From: CAYUAG01 sp046483025
GTDB taxonomy: Bacteria; Zhuqueibacterota; QNDG01; CAYUAG01
Direction of reading: 5' to 3'
Length of the DNA: 34,871 nt
Assembly (NCBI GenBank): GCA_046483025.1
Contig: JAWODZ010000208.1
Location: 1 to 34,871, forward strand
Both the position numbers and the translations under genes were made by a program. This document shows positions 25,723 to 33,762 of the stretch, one piece after another. Under the pieces are notes generated by a model. The model did no database searches, was not told where the DNA came from, and was given only the letters and a program-made list of their open reading frames with translations. Numbering within the stretch: the first letter of the stretch is position 1; the number at the start of each line of letters is the position of its first letter.

Positions 25723-26862
25723 TTGAAAAACAGGATAAAAAATTCTATTACCCATAATGACTTGTTGATCGTACTGTTTACCGGTGGAGCTACAGGGGGA
25801 CACCTTTATCCGGCAATTGCCATTGCTGAGGAAATCAGTAAAAATGAGAATTGTGTAATTGGATTTGCAGGCAGCAGGAAAGGAATTGAATCCAGAGTAA
25901 TTCCTGAAAAAGGATATCGTTTTTATCCTGTCTGGATAAGCGGCATCCAGAGGGGGAAAATTATTAGTAATCTGTTGCTTCCGTTGAAAATTGTAGTATC
26001 ATTAATTCAGGCACTGATAATTATATTAACATTTAAACCACATATAATTGTCGGTACTGGAGGATATGTGAGCTGGCCGGTATTAGCAGCAGGTATAATG
26101 TTAAGGAAAAAAATAGTTATTCAGGAACAGAATCAATTTCCCGGTCTGGTGACTCGTCTAATTGCTCCTTTTGCCAATTCTGTACATTTGAGTTATAAAA
26201 GTTCCACTCAGTATTTTAAAAGAAAAAGTGATATCCTGATCAGTGGTAATCCTACTCGACGTGATCTGGAAAATAAAAATCCTGAGGAGAGTTACAAATT
26301 TTTTCAGTTGGATGCAAATAAAATTACTTTATTAATCTTAGGCGGCAGTCAGGGTTCACTATTTATAAATAAGATGATTATTCAGTATTTACCCATATTG
26401 CTGAAAGAGTCTGAACTTCAAATTCTCTGGTCAACCGGGGAAAACTGGTATGAATGGATAAAAAAGGAGACCGGAGAGTCCGCTCGAATAAAAATTTTGC
26501 CCTATATACGGGAGATTGGATCGGCGTATACAGTATGCGATCTGATAATTTGTCGCGCCGGTGCTACTACCATTGCAGAGATAACCAGGATGGGTATACC
26601 TGCAGTGTTTATACCTTTATCCACTTCTGCTGCAGGGCATCAGATATTCAATGCACAGATGTTGGCTGAAGCCGGAGCTGCAGAAATGATAATGGAAAAT
26701 GAAGTTGACGATAAATTTATAAAGGTTATTCATAGTTTACTAAAAGATAAAAATAAAAGAGAGAAGATGGGAGAAAAAGCAAAAGATTTCAGCAGACCCG
26801 GGGCTGCTAAAACTATTGTCAGTGATATATTGAAGGAGATAAAAGATGGAAAAAAATCATAA
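25723..26862 (+). CDS. murG: UDP-GlcNAc:lipid I N-acetylglucosaminyltransferase
   Basis: MurG converts lipid I to lipid II at the cytoplasmic face of the membrane. The 379 residues show the GT28 glycine-rich loop TGGATGGHLYPAIAIAEE, VGTGGYVSWPV, QEQNQFPGL, LGGSQGS, CRAGATTIAEI and the C-terminal STSAAGHQ(I)FNA block. The start is TTG at 25723 after GGAGGG at 25708-25713, giving about 15 extra residues before the conserved core, so a later start is possible. Its 3' end overlaps the receiver-domain gene by 17 bases. Confidence 0.95.
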   Translation: MKNRIKNSITHNDLLIVLFTGGATGGHLYPAIAIAEEISKNENCVIGFAGSRKGIESRVIPEKGYRFYPVWISGIQRGKIISNLLLPLKIVVSLIQALIIILTFKPHIIVGTGGYVSWPVLAAGIMLRKKIVIQEQNQFPGLVTRLIAPFANSVHLSYKSSTQYFKRKSDILISGNPTRRDLENKNPEESYKFFQLDANKITLLILGGSQGSLFINKMIIQYLPILLKESELQILWSTGENWYEWIKKETGESARIKILPYIREIGSAYTVCDLIICRAGATTIAEITRMGIPAVFIPLSTSAAGHQIFNAQMLAEAGAAEMIMENEVDDKFIKVIHSLLKDKNKREKMGEKAKDFSRPGAAKTIVSDILKEIKDGKKS

Positions 26863-27226
26863 TATTCTAATAGCTGATAATGAAAGTATTGTTACTTTTG
26901 ATTTAAAGGATCAGTTGAATAAATGGGGCTATACTGTTCTTACTTCAAATGGAAATAATTCCACAACCAGAGATTTGATAAAAGAGAATAACCCGGATGC
27001 AGTAATAATTGATGATGATTATCCTTTTCTGGAGGAAGGTATTAAAACAGCAGAAAGGATATCCAGACAATATCGTATTGGGATTGTTCTTTTATGTGCC
27101 TGGATGAATGATGAGGTTGAACGTATGAGTTCAAAATTAGATTCGTTTCAATGTCTGTCAAAACCATTTACCAATGGTGAGTTACAGAAAAGTTTAGAAT
27201 TCATATTAAAAAAGAAAGCTAATTAA
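26846..27226 (+). CDS. Single-domain response-regulator receiver protein inside the dcw cluster
   Basis: The 126 residues form one CheY-like receiver domain with no output domain. Visible positions are the strand ILIADNES with acidic-pocket D11 (the second position is Asn12, not Asp), phosphoacceptor candidate D56 in VIIDDDYP, and conserved K106 in LSKPF. The usual Thr/Ser of strand 4 is Cys84 in VLLCAW. The helix-1 pattern VTFDLKDQLNKWGYTV resembles the DLKxxLxxxGY type of stand-alone receivers. No histidine kinase lies in the window. It overlaps murG and precedes murC by about 20 bases, so it must be co-expressed with wall synthesis. Function is unknown; phosphorylation is plausible but the altered Cys84 and Asn12 may change it. 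Confidence 0.85.
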   Translation: MEKNHNILIADNESIVTFDLKDQLNKWGYTVLTSNGNNSTTRDLIKENNPDAVIIDDDYPFLEEGIKTAERISRQYRIGIVLLCAWMNDEVERMSSKLDSFQCLSKPFTNGELQKSLEFILKKKAN

Positions 27227-27247
27227 TATTTTTAACGGGGTATTATA

Positions 27248-28618
27248 ATTTTAGGAAGAACTAAAAAAATTCATTTTGTGGGGATTGGTGGTATTGGAAT
27301 GAGTGGAATAGCTGAAGTTTTGATTAATCTGGGGTTCACCGTAACCGGTTCGGATGTGAAGCTTTCTTCCACAACCAGTCGTCTGAAAAAAATAGGGGCC
27401 ACAATTTTTGAAGGTCATGATCCCCAAAATGTGGCAGATGCAGATGTAGTTGTTTATTCCTCGGCAGTTAAACGGGATAATGTGGAAGTAAAGTTTGCAG
27501 ATTCTGTAAAAATACCGGTAATCCGCAGAGCAGAAATGTTAGGTGAATTGATGCGAATGAAACAAAGTATTGCAGTTGCCGGAACGCATGGCAAAACCAC
27601 CACCACTTCCATGATTGGTTTGGTTCTGCAAAAAGGAGGGATTGATCCTACCTTGATTGTAGGGGGCAAGGTTCGAAGTTTAAAAACTAATGCCCGGCTG
27701 GGCAGCAGTGATTTCATGGTTGTTGAGGCGGATGAATTCGATCGTTCCTTTTTGAAATTGGTACCCAATCTGGCTGTAATCACAAATATTGAATCAGATC
27801 ATCTGGATTGTTATAAAGATCTGGAGGAAATTAAAAAAACTTTTTTAGAATTTGCCAACAGTGTTCCATTTTATGGATCGATAATTTTTTGTCTGGATGA
27901 GAAGGCTTTACAGGAAATAGTACCATATTTTAAGCGCCGGATCATGACCTATGGATTGAATCCTCAGGCTGAAGTCCGGGCAGTAGACATAGAGACAGAT
28001 AAATTTAATATAAATTTTAAGGTTATATGGAAAGACAAAGTTCTGGGCAGAATCAATGTGAAGCTGCCGGGTGAACATAATGTAAAAAACAGTCTGGCAG
28101 CTGTTGCGACCGGTCTGGAATTTAAAATTTCTTTTAAGAAGATCAAAGAAGCCCTAGAAGAATTTACCGGAGTGCACAGAAGATTCGAGATCAAACAAGA
28201 CCGGGATGATATATTGGTTGTTGATGACTATGCTCATCATCCTACTGAGATTAAAGCAACTTTACGGGGAACACGAAAGGGGTTTGAGAACAGAATAATT
28301 GCTGTATTTCAACCACACCTGTATTCCCGAACCAGGGATTTTTGTCAGGATTTTGCCCAGTCTTTTTTTGATGCAGATATCTTGATTGTTACTGACATCT
28401 ATCCGGCCAGAGAAAAACCGATTCAGGGAATCAGCGGGGAAATTGTTGCTCATGAGGCCCGCAGACTTGGTCATAAGCAGGTTTTATATATTAAAGATAA
28501 AATGGATGTAGTTAAGGAACTGCATAAGATAGTTAAAAAGGGAGATCTGGTGATTACGATCGGGGCAGGAGATATTTGGAGAACAGGGGATTTATTTATC
28601 CAAGAGTTTTGGCAATGA
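27248..28618 (+). CDS. murC: UDP-MurNAc:L-alanine ligase (probable AUU start)
   Basis: MurC adds the first stem-peptide residue to UDP-MurNAc. Motifs are the N-terminal glycine loop GIGGIGMSGIAEVL, GSDVKLS, the ATP loop AGTHGKTTT, VVEADEFDRSFL, NIESDHLDCY, VDDYAHHPTEI and FQPHLYSR. The first ATG/GTG/TTG in frame is GTG 27278, which would remove the conserved first strand. The frame is open upstream to a TAA at 27233, and GRTKKIHFVGIGG is plainly MurC-like. ATT at 27248, seven bases after GGGG (27237-27240), gives an N-terminus of M-LGRTKKIHF, the usual MurC form. I therefore place the start there; GTG 27278 or a sequencing error is the alternative. Confidence 0.93.
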   Translation: MLGRTKKIHFVGIGGIGMSGIAEVLINLGFTVTGSDVKLSSTTSRLKKIGATIFEGHDPQNVADADVVVYSSAVKRDNVEVKFADSVKIPVIRRAEMLGELMRMKQSIAVAGTHGKTTTTSMIGLVLQKGGIDPTLIVGGKVRSLKTNARLGSSDFMVVEADEFDRSFLKLVPNLAVITNIESDHLDCYKDLEEIKKTFLEFANSVPFYGSIIFCLDEKALQEIVPYFKRRIMTYGLNPQAEVRAVDIETDKFNINFKVIWKDKVLGRINVKLPGEHNVKNSLAAVATGLEFKISFKKIKEALEEFTGVHRRFEIKQDRDDILVVDDYAHHPTEIKATLRGTRKGFENRIIAVFQPHLYSRTRDFCQDFAQSFFDADILIVTDIYPAREKPIQGISGEIVAHEARRLGHKQVLYIKDKMDVVKELHKIVKKGDLVITIGAGDIWRTGDLFIQEFWQ

Positions 28619-29541
28619 AAATATTAAAAAGTCAGCAATTTCAAAGATTAAAGGAAATCTTTAAAGGTGAGATTCTCATTGATGAACCGTTAAAGGATCA
28701 TACCACCTTTCGCATCGGGGGTCCAGCAGATTACTTAGTGTTCCCCAATGATTGGGAAGATCTAAAAAATCTACTCATTTTTTGTAATGAAGAGCAATTA
28801 AGGAGATTTGTAATTGGAAATGGTTCTAATCTATTAGTACATGATGATGGATTTCGGGGAATAGTAATCGATTTAAGCCGGGGGTTTGATACTATCCGTT
28901 CTGCAGGATTGGTGGTATATGTGGGAGCAGGAGTTTCAATCAATGATTTATTGAAATATTGTGTAGAGCGGGGGCTTTCTGGCATGGAACCATTAACAGG
29001 AATTCCGGGGCAGATAGGAGGTGCAATCTGTCTGAATGCAGGGGCCTGGGATATGGAGATAAGTAATAACCTTCTCACTGTAGAAATATTAGATGAGTAT
29101 GGAACTGAGGAAAAAATACATCACGATGAAATTGAATTCGGATACAGATATACGGATTTACCTGAAAAGGGTGTTATTGTAGGAGCTCGTTTCCAGCTCA
29201 GGGAAGGGAACCCCAGAGAAATGGCTGAAAAACAGCGGGGATTTATGAAAAAACGTAAAGAGAAACAGCCATTGAGTTTGCCGTCAGCAGGATCGATTTT
29301 TAAAAGCCCTTCCGGTAATTATGCCGGCAGATTAATTGAAGAAGCGGGATGTAAAGGGATTCGTATTGGTGATGCAATGGTTTCCAAGAAGCATGCAAAT
29401 TTTATTGTTAATGTAGGGAATGCTACTGCCATAGATGTAAATAGAGTAATTGAAGAAGTAGAAAAAATCGTTCTGGAGAGATTTGATATTCAGCTTGAAA
29501 CAGAAATACACCGATTAGGATTTGAAGAACATGGAGTATAA
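28615..29541 (+). CDS. murB: UDP-N-acetylenolpyruvoylglucosamine reductase
   Basis: MurB reduces UDP-GlcNAc-enolpyruvate to UDP-MurNAc with NADPH and FAD. The 308 residues show DHTTFRIGGPADYLVFP, the FAD-binding IGNGSNLLV (67-75), GIPGQIGGAICLNAGAW, FGYRYTDL, PSAGSIFKSP with the catalytic serine at about S227, and EAGCKGIRIGDAMVSKKHANFIVN. The compact length is that of type II MurB. The ATG at 28615 overlaps the murC stop (ATGA). An upstream TTG-type start within murC at 28576 would add an unconserved leader. It takes the place that ddl holds in E. coli. Confidence 0.95.
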   Translation: MKILKSQQFQRLKEIFKGEILIDEPLKDHTTFRIGGPADYLVFPNDWEDLKNLLIFCNEEQLRRFVIGNGSNLLVHDDGFRGIVIDLSRGFDTIRSAGLVVYVGAGVSINDLLKYCVERGLSGMEPLTGIPGQIGGAICLNAGAWDMEISNNLLTVEILDEYGTEEKIHHDEIEFGYRYTDLPEKGVIVGARFQLREGNPREMAEKQRGFMKKRKEKQPLSLPSAGSIFKSPSGNYAGRLIEEAGCKGIRIGDAMVSKKHANFIVNVGNATAIDVNRVIEEVEKIVLERFDIQLETEIHRLGFEEHGV

Positions 29542-30298
29542 TCTTTTGGATGATATACTAAAAAAAATGCTTATTTTTTTAGGTCTTTGTATAGCTGGTT
29601 GTTTTTGCTATGGGATAGGGATACAATACAGCAAATGGATAGATGATTCAGAAAAATTTTGTCTGCAGGATATTGAGGTACAGGGAAATATTTATTTTTC
29701 AAAAGAAGAGATACTCCAAGAATGTGGAATCAAGAAAGATGAAAGTATTTGGAATTTAGATCTAAAAAGTATGAATAAAAATTTGACAAAGAATCCCTTT
29801 TTAGAGGAAATTCATATTTACCGATGTTTTCCGGATAAACTGGTAATATCTGTACAGGAAAAAAAGCCGGTTGCTTTACTCAAGGTTAATGGTGCATTTC
29901 TTACCCTGGACAGGAATGGTTTGGTCCTTCCGTCCAAGATTGGTAAGATGTATGATTTACCTTTAATTTCAGGTGATTTTAAAGGCAGAATAGGAGTGGG
30001 ATATCAGGCGGGAGGGAAAAAATTAAAATTTTCTTTGAATCTATTGAATATGATTATTGATCTGCAACCAAGGTTATATAGTGAGATATCTGAGATCATG
30101 GTAAAAGATAAGGATGAAGTATGGTTTTTTACCACCAGATATGGAATTCCGGTAAAAGCAGGAAAGGATAAATGGATTTATAAAATAAATTGTCTCACAG
30201 AAGTTATGGAAAAGTTATTGAGAAATAATGAATTAAATCAAATAAAATATATTGATCTTCGATATCGGGATCAGATAATTGTTGGTAAAAGGACATAA
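29531..30298 (+). CDS. ftsQ: Division protein FtsQ/DivIB
   Basis: FtsQ links the cytoplasmic Z-ring to periplasmic septal enzymes through FtsL and FtsB. The ~255 residues have a short cytoplasmic N-terminus, one membrane helix (about 12-34, LIFLGLCIAGCFCYGIGI), a POTRA domain beginning FCLQDIEVQGNIYFSKEEIL, then the FtsQ beta-domain with VQEKKPVALL, FLTLDRNGLVLP and DLRYRDQIIV. I chose the ATG at 29531; a TTG at 29522 is also possible. It overlaps the murB end by 11 bases, and ftsA follows after three bases. Confidence 0.92.
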   Translation: MEYNLLDDILKKMLIFLGLCIAGCFCYGIGIQYSKWIDDSEKFCLQDIEVQGNIYFSKEEILQECGIKKDESIWNLDLKSMNKNLTKNPFLEEIHIYRCFPDKLVISVQEKKPVALLKVNGAFLTLDRNGLVLPSKIGKMYDLPLISGDFKGRIGVGYQAGGKKLKFSLNLLNMIIDLQPRLYSEISEIMVKDKDEVWFFTTRYGIPVKAGKDKWIYKINCLTEVMEKLLRNNELNQIKYIDLRYRDQIIVGKRT

Positions 30299-30301
30299 TT
30301 T

Positions 30302-31558
30302 ATGTTTGATCTTAAAGAAAGTTTTAAAAAGAATATAATTGCAAGTCTGGATATTGGCACCCATAAAATTTGTGCAGTAATTGCTGAAATGGATGAGAAA
30401 GAGACTCTACACATTTTAGGAGCCGGAATCAGCTCTTCCCAGGGATTGCGTCAGGGAGTAGTAGTGAATCTGGATGCGGCGGTAGAATCCATAAAAAAGG
30501 CGGTGCATGAGGCTCAGTTAACTGCAGGGGTGAAAATAGATGATGTTATTGTGGGGATAGCAGGTGAACATATTAAAAGTTTTAACAGCAGGGGTATGGT
30601 TGCTGTATCGAAATCCGGGAGTGAGATTATTCAGGATGATGTGGAAAAGGTACTCAATGCTGCCAAAGCAATTGCATTACCAAAGGATCGCACAGTATTA
30701 CACCGGATTCCTCAGGAATATATAGTTGATAATCAGGATGGAATAGACAATCCTGTAGGAATAAAAGGAGTAAGATTAGAAGCTGAAATTCATATTGTAA
30801 CCTGTTCTGAAACCTCTGTACAGAATATCGCCAGCAGTGTTAAGAGAGCGGGGTTAAGACCAATTAGTTTTGTATTGGAATCTTTAGCTTCAAGTTATGC
30901 AGTTCTTGATAAAAATGAGAAAGATCTGGGAGTAGCCATGATTGATCTGGGAGGGGGAACAACGGATCTGATCATTTTTTGTAACGGAACTATACGTCAT
31001 ACTGCAGTAATTTCTATGGGAGGCAAAAATGTCACTAAAGATATTGCTCTGGAATTAAAAACTCCCCTGGAAGAGGCGGAAGATTTAAAAAGCAGGTTTG
31101 GATCCTGTTATAAAAACAGTATTTCTCGAACTGAGTATTTTACAGTTCCGGGCATTGGAGGACGACCTCCGAGAGAAGAGAGAAGAGAAGAATTAGCAAA
31201 AATCATACAACCACGGATGGAAGAGTTGTTTTCTCTGGCCTCAAAAGAGATTAAACGATCTGATTATGGAGATCAAATTGGAGCCGGAGTTGTTTTGACC
31301 GGAGGCGCTTCTTTGTTAGAGGGTTGTAGTGAATTAGCTGAAGAAATATTCGGGGTACCAGTAAAAATTGGTATTCCAATAGGTGTAAGAGGTTTGGAGG
31401 AGACTATAAACAGTCCAGTTTTTGCTACCGGAATTGGATTGATTCTATATAAAGCACAAAAACAAGATGAAAAATTTGAAGAATTAGAGGATATGGAAAA
31501 TTTGGGAGTTAAGGGATTATTTAGGAAGGTAAGAAGATTTTTACATGAAAATTTTTAA
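30302..31558 (+). CDS. ftsA: Cell division protein FtsA
   Basis: FtsA is an actin-like ATPase that tethers FtsZ filaments to the membrane. The 418 residues show the phosphate-1 loop IASLDIGTHKICAVI, the 1C domain with SKSGSEIIQDDVEKVL, phosphate-2 VAMIDLGGGTTDLII, and the adenosine loop GAGVVLTGGASLLEG. The C-terminus ends in an amphipathic basic helix (KGLFRKVRRFLHENF), the known membrane-targeting element. Length and layout are normal. ftsZ follows after 21 bases. Confidence 0.97.
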   Translation: MFDLKESFKKNIIASLDIGTHKICAVIAEMDEKETLHILGAGISSSQGLRQGVVVNLDAAVESIKKAVHEAQLTAGVKIDDVIVGIAGEHIKSFNSRGMVAVSKSGSEIIQDDVEKVLNAAKAIALPKDRTVLHRIPQEYIVDNQDGIDNPVGIKGVRLEAEIHIVTCSETSVQNIASSVKRAGLRPISFVLESLASSYAVLDKNEKDLGVAMIDLGGGTTDLIIFCNGTIRHTAVISMGGKNVTKDIALELKTPLEEAEDLKSRFGSCYKNSISRTEYFTVPGIGGRPPREERREELAKIIQPRMEELFSLASKEIKRSDYGDQIGAGVVLTGGASLLEGCSELAEEIFGVPVKIGIPIGVRGLEETINSPVFATGIGLILYKAQKQDEKFEELEDMENLGVKGLFRKVRRFLHENF

Positions 31559-31564
31559 TTTCAT

Positions 31565-31572
31565 AAAGGAGG
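31565..31572 (+). promoter_or_regulatory. Strong ribosome binding site of ftsZ
   Basis: AAAGGAGG sits seven bases before the ftsZ ATG, nearly perfect complement to the 3' end of 16S rRNA. It is the strongest such site in the dcw cluster, where most starts are non-ATG with weaker sites. High FtsZ translation relative to its neighbours is inferred. Confidence 0.85.
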
Positions 31573-31579
31573 CCTGACT

Positions 31580-32761
31580 ATGATACATAATAATAAGTTT
31601 TGTAGTGAGAAAGACAAAACACTGATGTTTGATTTTGGTGAAGAGAAGAGAAAGGCGGTAGACATTAAAGTTATCGGAGTAGGAGGAGGTGGAGGTAATG
31701 CAATCAACCGTATGATTGAGGAAAATCTTGGTGGTGTTGATTTTATTACCATGAATACTGACCTGCAAGCTCTGGAAAATAATCTTTCATCCAATATTGT
31801 TCAGCTGGGGAAAAAATTAACTCAGGGCCTGGGTACAGGTGGAGATCCGGTAATAGGAAAGAAAGCTATAGAGGAAAGTAAAGACGAGGTTATTGAAAAA
31901 CTTGCAGATGCCAATATGATTTTTATTACCTGTGGGATGGGAGGCGGTACAGGGACTGGTGCTTCGCCAGAGGTAGCTACTATTGCCAGAGATCTGGGAG
32001 CCTTAACAGTGGGTATTGTGACTAAACCTTTTGGGTTTGAAGGATTGCAGAGAATGGATAAAGCTTTAAAGGGCATTGAACAATTAAAAGAGAATGTGGA
32101 TACTCTCATTGTAGTCCCAAATCAAAAACTTCTGGAACTGGTTTCAAAGCAAACTTCTCTGACAGATGCTTTTAAAGTTGCAGATGGTGTTCTGTTTCAT
32201 GCAACTAAAGGAATTTCTGATCTAATCAATAAACCTGGATTAGTGAATTTAGATTTTGCAGATGTAAAAAGTATAATGCAGGAAATGGGTGATGCTTTGA
32301 TGAGCTCCGGAAGTTCTACAAATGAAGAACAAAGAGGCAGAGAAGCTGCAGAAGAAGCAATTTCCAGTCCCCTTATTGAAGATGATTCTATAAAAGGTGC
32401 AAAAGGAACCATAATTAATATTACCGGCGGTGAGGATCTTAATGTCAATGATATTAACGAGGCAACTTCAGTAGTTTATAATGAAGTTGGGCCTGAATCG
32501 AGAATTATTTGGGGAGCAGTTATAGATCAGGAGCTTAAGGGTGAAGTTAATGTTACTGTCATTGCTACCGGGCTTAATCATGATAAACTGGACAATGATT
32601 ATAACAAAGATGAATTGTACAGAAAGGAAAGAAATATATCCAAGGCAAGGAAAAATGATATTCCAATATTTCAACAGATAGAGTCTGATCCATTAGAACA
32701 AGCTATGGGGGATTCTCTGGGAAATGACGGGGGAATAGATCTTTCTCATCCTGATGAATAA
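31580..32761 (+). CDS. ftsZ: Cell division protein FtsZ
   Basis: FtsZ is the tubulin-like GTPase of the Z-ring. The 393 residues have about 25 N-terminal residues before IKVIGVGGGGGNAINRMIE, the tubulin signature GGGTGTG (121-127, followed by ASPEVA where AAPVVA is usual), GIVTKPFGFEG, and the T7 loop NLDFADVKSIM. A flexible linker leads to DIPIF (360-364), the FtsA-binding-type conserved peptide; here about 29 residues, acidic and glycine-rich, follow it. A strong ribosome binding site and a terminator flank the gene; it is the last of the dcw cluster. Confidence 0.98.
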   Translation: MIHNNKFCSEKDKTLMFDFGEEKRKAVDIKVIGVGGGGGNAINRMIEENLGGVDFITMNTDLQALENNLSSNIVQLGKKLTQGLGTGGDPVIGKKAIEESKDEVIEKLADANMIFITCGMGGGTGTGASPEVATIARDLGALTVGIVTKPFGFEGLQRMDKALKGIEQLKENVDTLIVVPNQKLLELVSKQTSLTDAFKVADGVLFHATKGISDLINKPGLVNLDFADVKSIMQEMGDALMSSGSSTNEEQRGREAAEEAISSPLIEDDSIKGAKGTIINITGGEDLNVNDINEATSVVYNEVGPESRIIWGAVIDQELKGEVNVTVIATGLNHDKLDNDYNKDELYRKERNISKARKNDIPIFQQIESDPLEQAMGDSLGNDGGIDLSHPDE

Positions 32762-32792
32762 AGATCATTATCTGATTGAAGTTATATTATCG

Positions 32793-32850
32793 CTTCCCCT
32801 CTACCTGCATCCATCGGCCTCCTGCAGGTAGGAGGGGAAGTTATTTTAAT
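32793..32850 (+). terminator. Rho-independent-type terminator after ftsZ
   Basis: A 17-bp stem with a single bulge joins 32793-32809 (CTTCCCCTC, then TACCTGCA) to 32823-32840 (TGCAGGTA, G, GAGGGGAAG) across a 13-base loop. A T-rich tract TTATTTTAAT follows at 32841-32850. It lies 32 bases after the ftsZ stop and ends the dcw transcript. The T-run is interrupted, so efficiency is uncertain. No strong terminator is visible inside the cluster. Confidence 0.8.
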
Positions 32851-32876
32851 CTGTAATAATTTGACAGGTCAAAAGA

Positions 32877-33761
32877 ATGAAAAGAAAAATAACTGATTTT
32901 TTAATAAAATTAAATAGAAGATCAAAGAGAATAGCTGTGTACGCTCTTATCGGAAGGGCGGGAAGTGGTAAAAGTTTTAGAGCAAAACTCATATCGAATA
33001 AATATAAAATTGAATATATAATTGATGATGGCTTAATGATTAAAGATAATTATATTATAGCGGGTAAGTCAGCAAAAAGAGAAGAAAATCGTCCTAAGGC
33101 TGTTAAACGTTCAATATTTTTCTATGAAGATCATAAAAATCAAATTAAAGAAGAAATAAAGAAACATAAGCCTAAATCAATATTAATCTTGGGGATTTCA
33201 GAAAAAATGATCAAGCGGATTATTGATAGGCTTGAACTTCCACAGCCCATAAAAATCATTTATATAAATGATATTGCCACTCCTGATGAGATCAGTCGGG
33301 CCAAGAATATCAGAAAGCAGCAGGGGAAACATGTTATCCCTGCTCCTGTTCTGGAGGTGGAAAAAGATTCAGCTCATCACATAATTGACAGCTTAAAACT
33401 TTTTTTTCTTGATCGTGGCAGGTTTAAAAAAAAGAGGAAATTCTTTGAAAAAACAGTGGTTCAAACACCATATATACGGGGTAAATTATATATTTCAGAG
33501 CAGGGGTTGACTCAAATGATACTTCACTGTATTGATGAATATAACGATGATATAGTTGCTGATAAGGTTATTATTAGAAAAAGTCCAGATGGTTATTATA
33601 TAAATTTAAGATTGATGTTACCTATTAAAAAAAATATTCCCGGGCATCTGGAGAACATGCAGACCTATATTATCAAAAATGTTGAAACTTATACCGGTAT
33701 CTATATCAAAGAATTAAATATAATTGTTGATAAAATAAGGAATAAAACTCAGGGTAAATAA
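32877..33761 (+). CDS. P-loop ATPase-like protein with possible Asp23-like C-terminal domain
   Basis: This 294-residue protein resembles a conserved bacterial P-loop family known to me mainly from Clostridia-like genomes, of unknown function. A basic leader is followed by a Walker A motif IGRAGSGKS (25-33). Next come IIDDGLMIKDNYIIAGKSAKREENRPKAVKRS in separate blocks, ILILGISEKM, and the block DIATPDEISRAKNIRKQQGKHVIPAPVLE. From about residue 195, TPYIRGKLYISEQGLTQMIL ... TGIYIKELNIIVDKI loosely resembles an Asp23/YloU domain; this is an inference. No membrane segment is seen. No convincing promoter separates it from the ftsZ terminator; the next gene starts two bases after its stop, so the two are coupled. 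Confidence 0.7.
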   Translation: MKRKITDFLIKLNRRSKRIAVYALIGRAGSGKSFRAKLISNKYKIEYIIDDGLMIKDNYIIAGKSAKREENRPKAVKRSIFFYEDHKNQIKEEIKKHKPKSILILGISEKMIKRIIDRLELPQPIKIIYINDIATPDEISRAKNIRKQQGKHVIPAPVLEVEKDSAHHIIDSLKLFFLDRGRFKKKRKFFEKTVVQTPYIRGKLYISEQGLTQMILHCIDEYNDDIVADKVIIRKSPDGYYINLRLMLPIKKNIPGHLENMQTYIIKNVETYTGIYIKELNIIVDKIRNKTQGK

Positions 33762-33762
33762 A

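Noticed and set aside
32861..32872. TTGACAGGTCAA as a -35 box or operator before the P-loop gene
   Set aside because: The TTGACA is only ten bases from the ATG, too close to drive it, and the 5-bp inverted repeat TTGAC/GTCAA is short enough to be chance.
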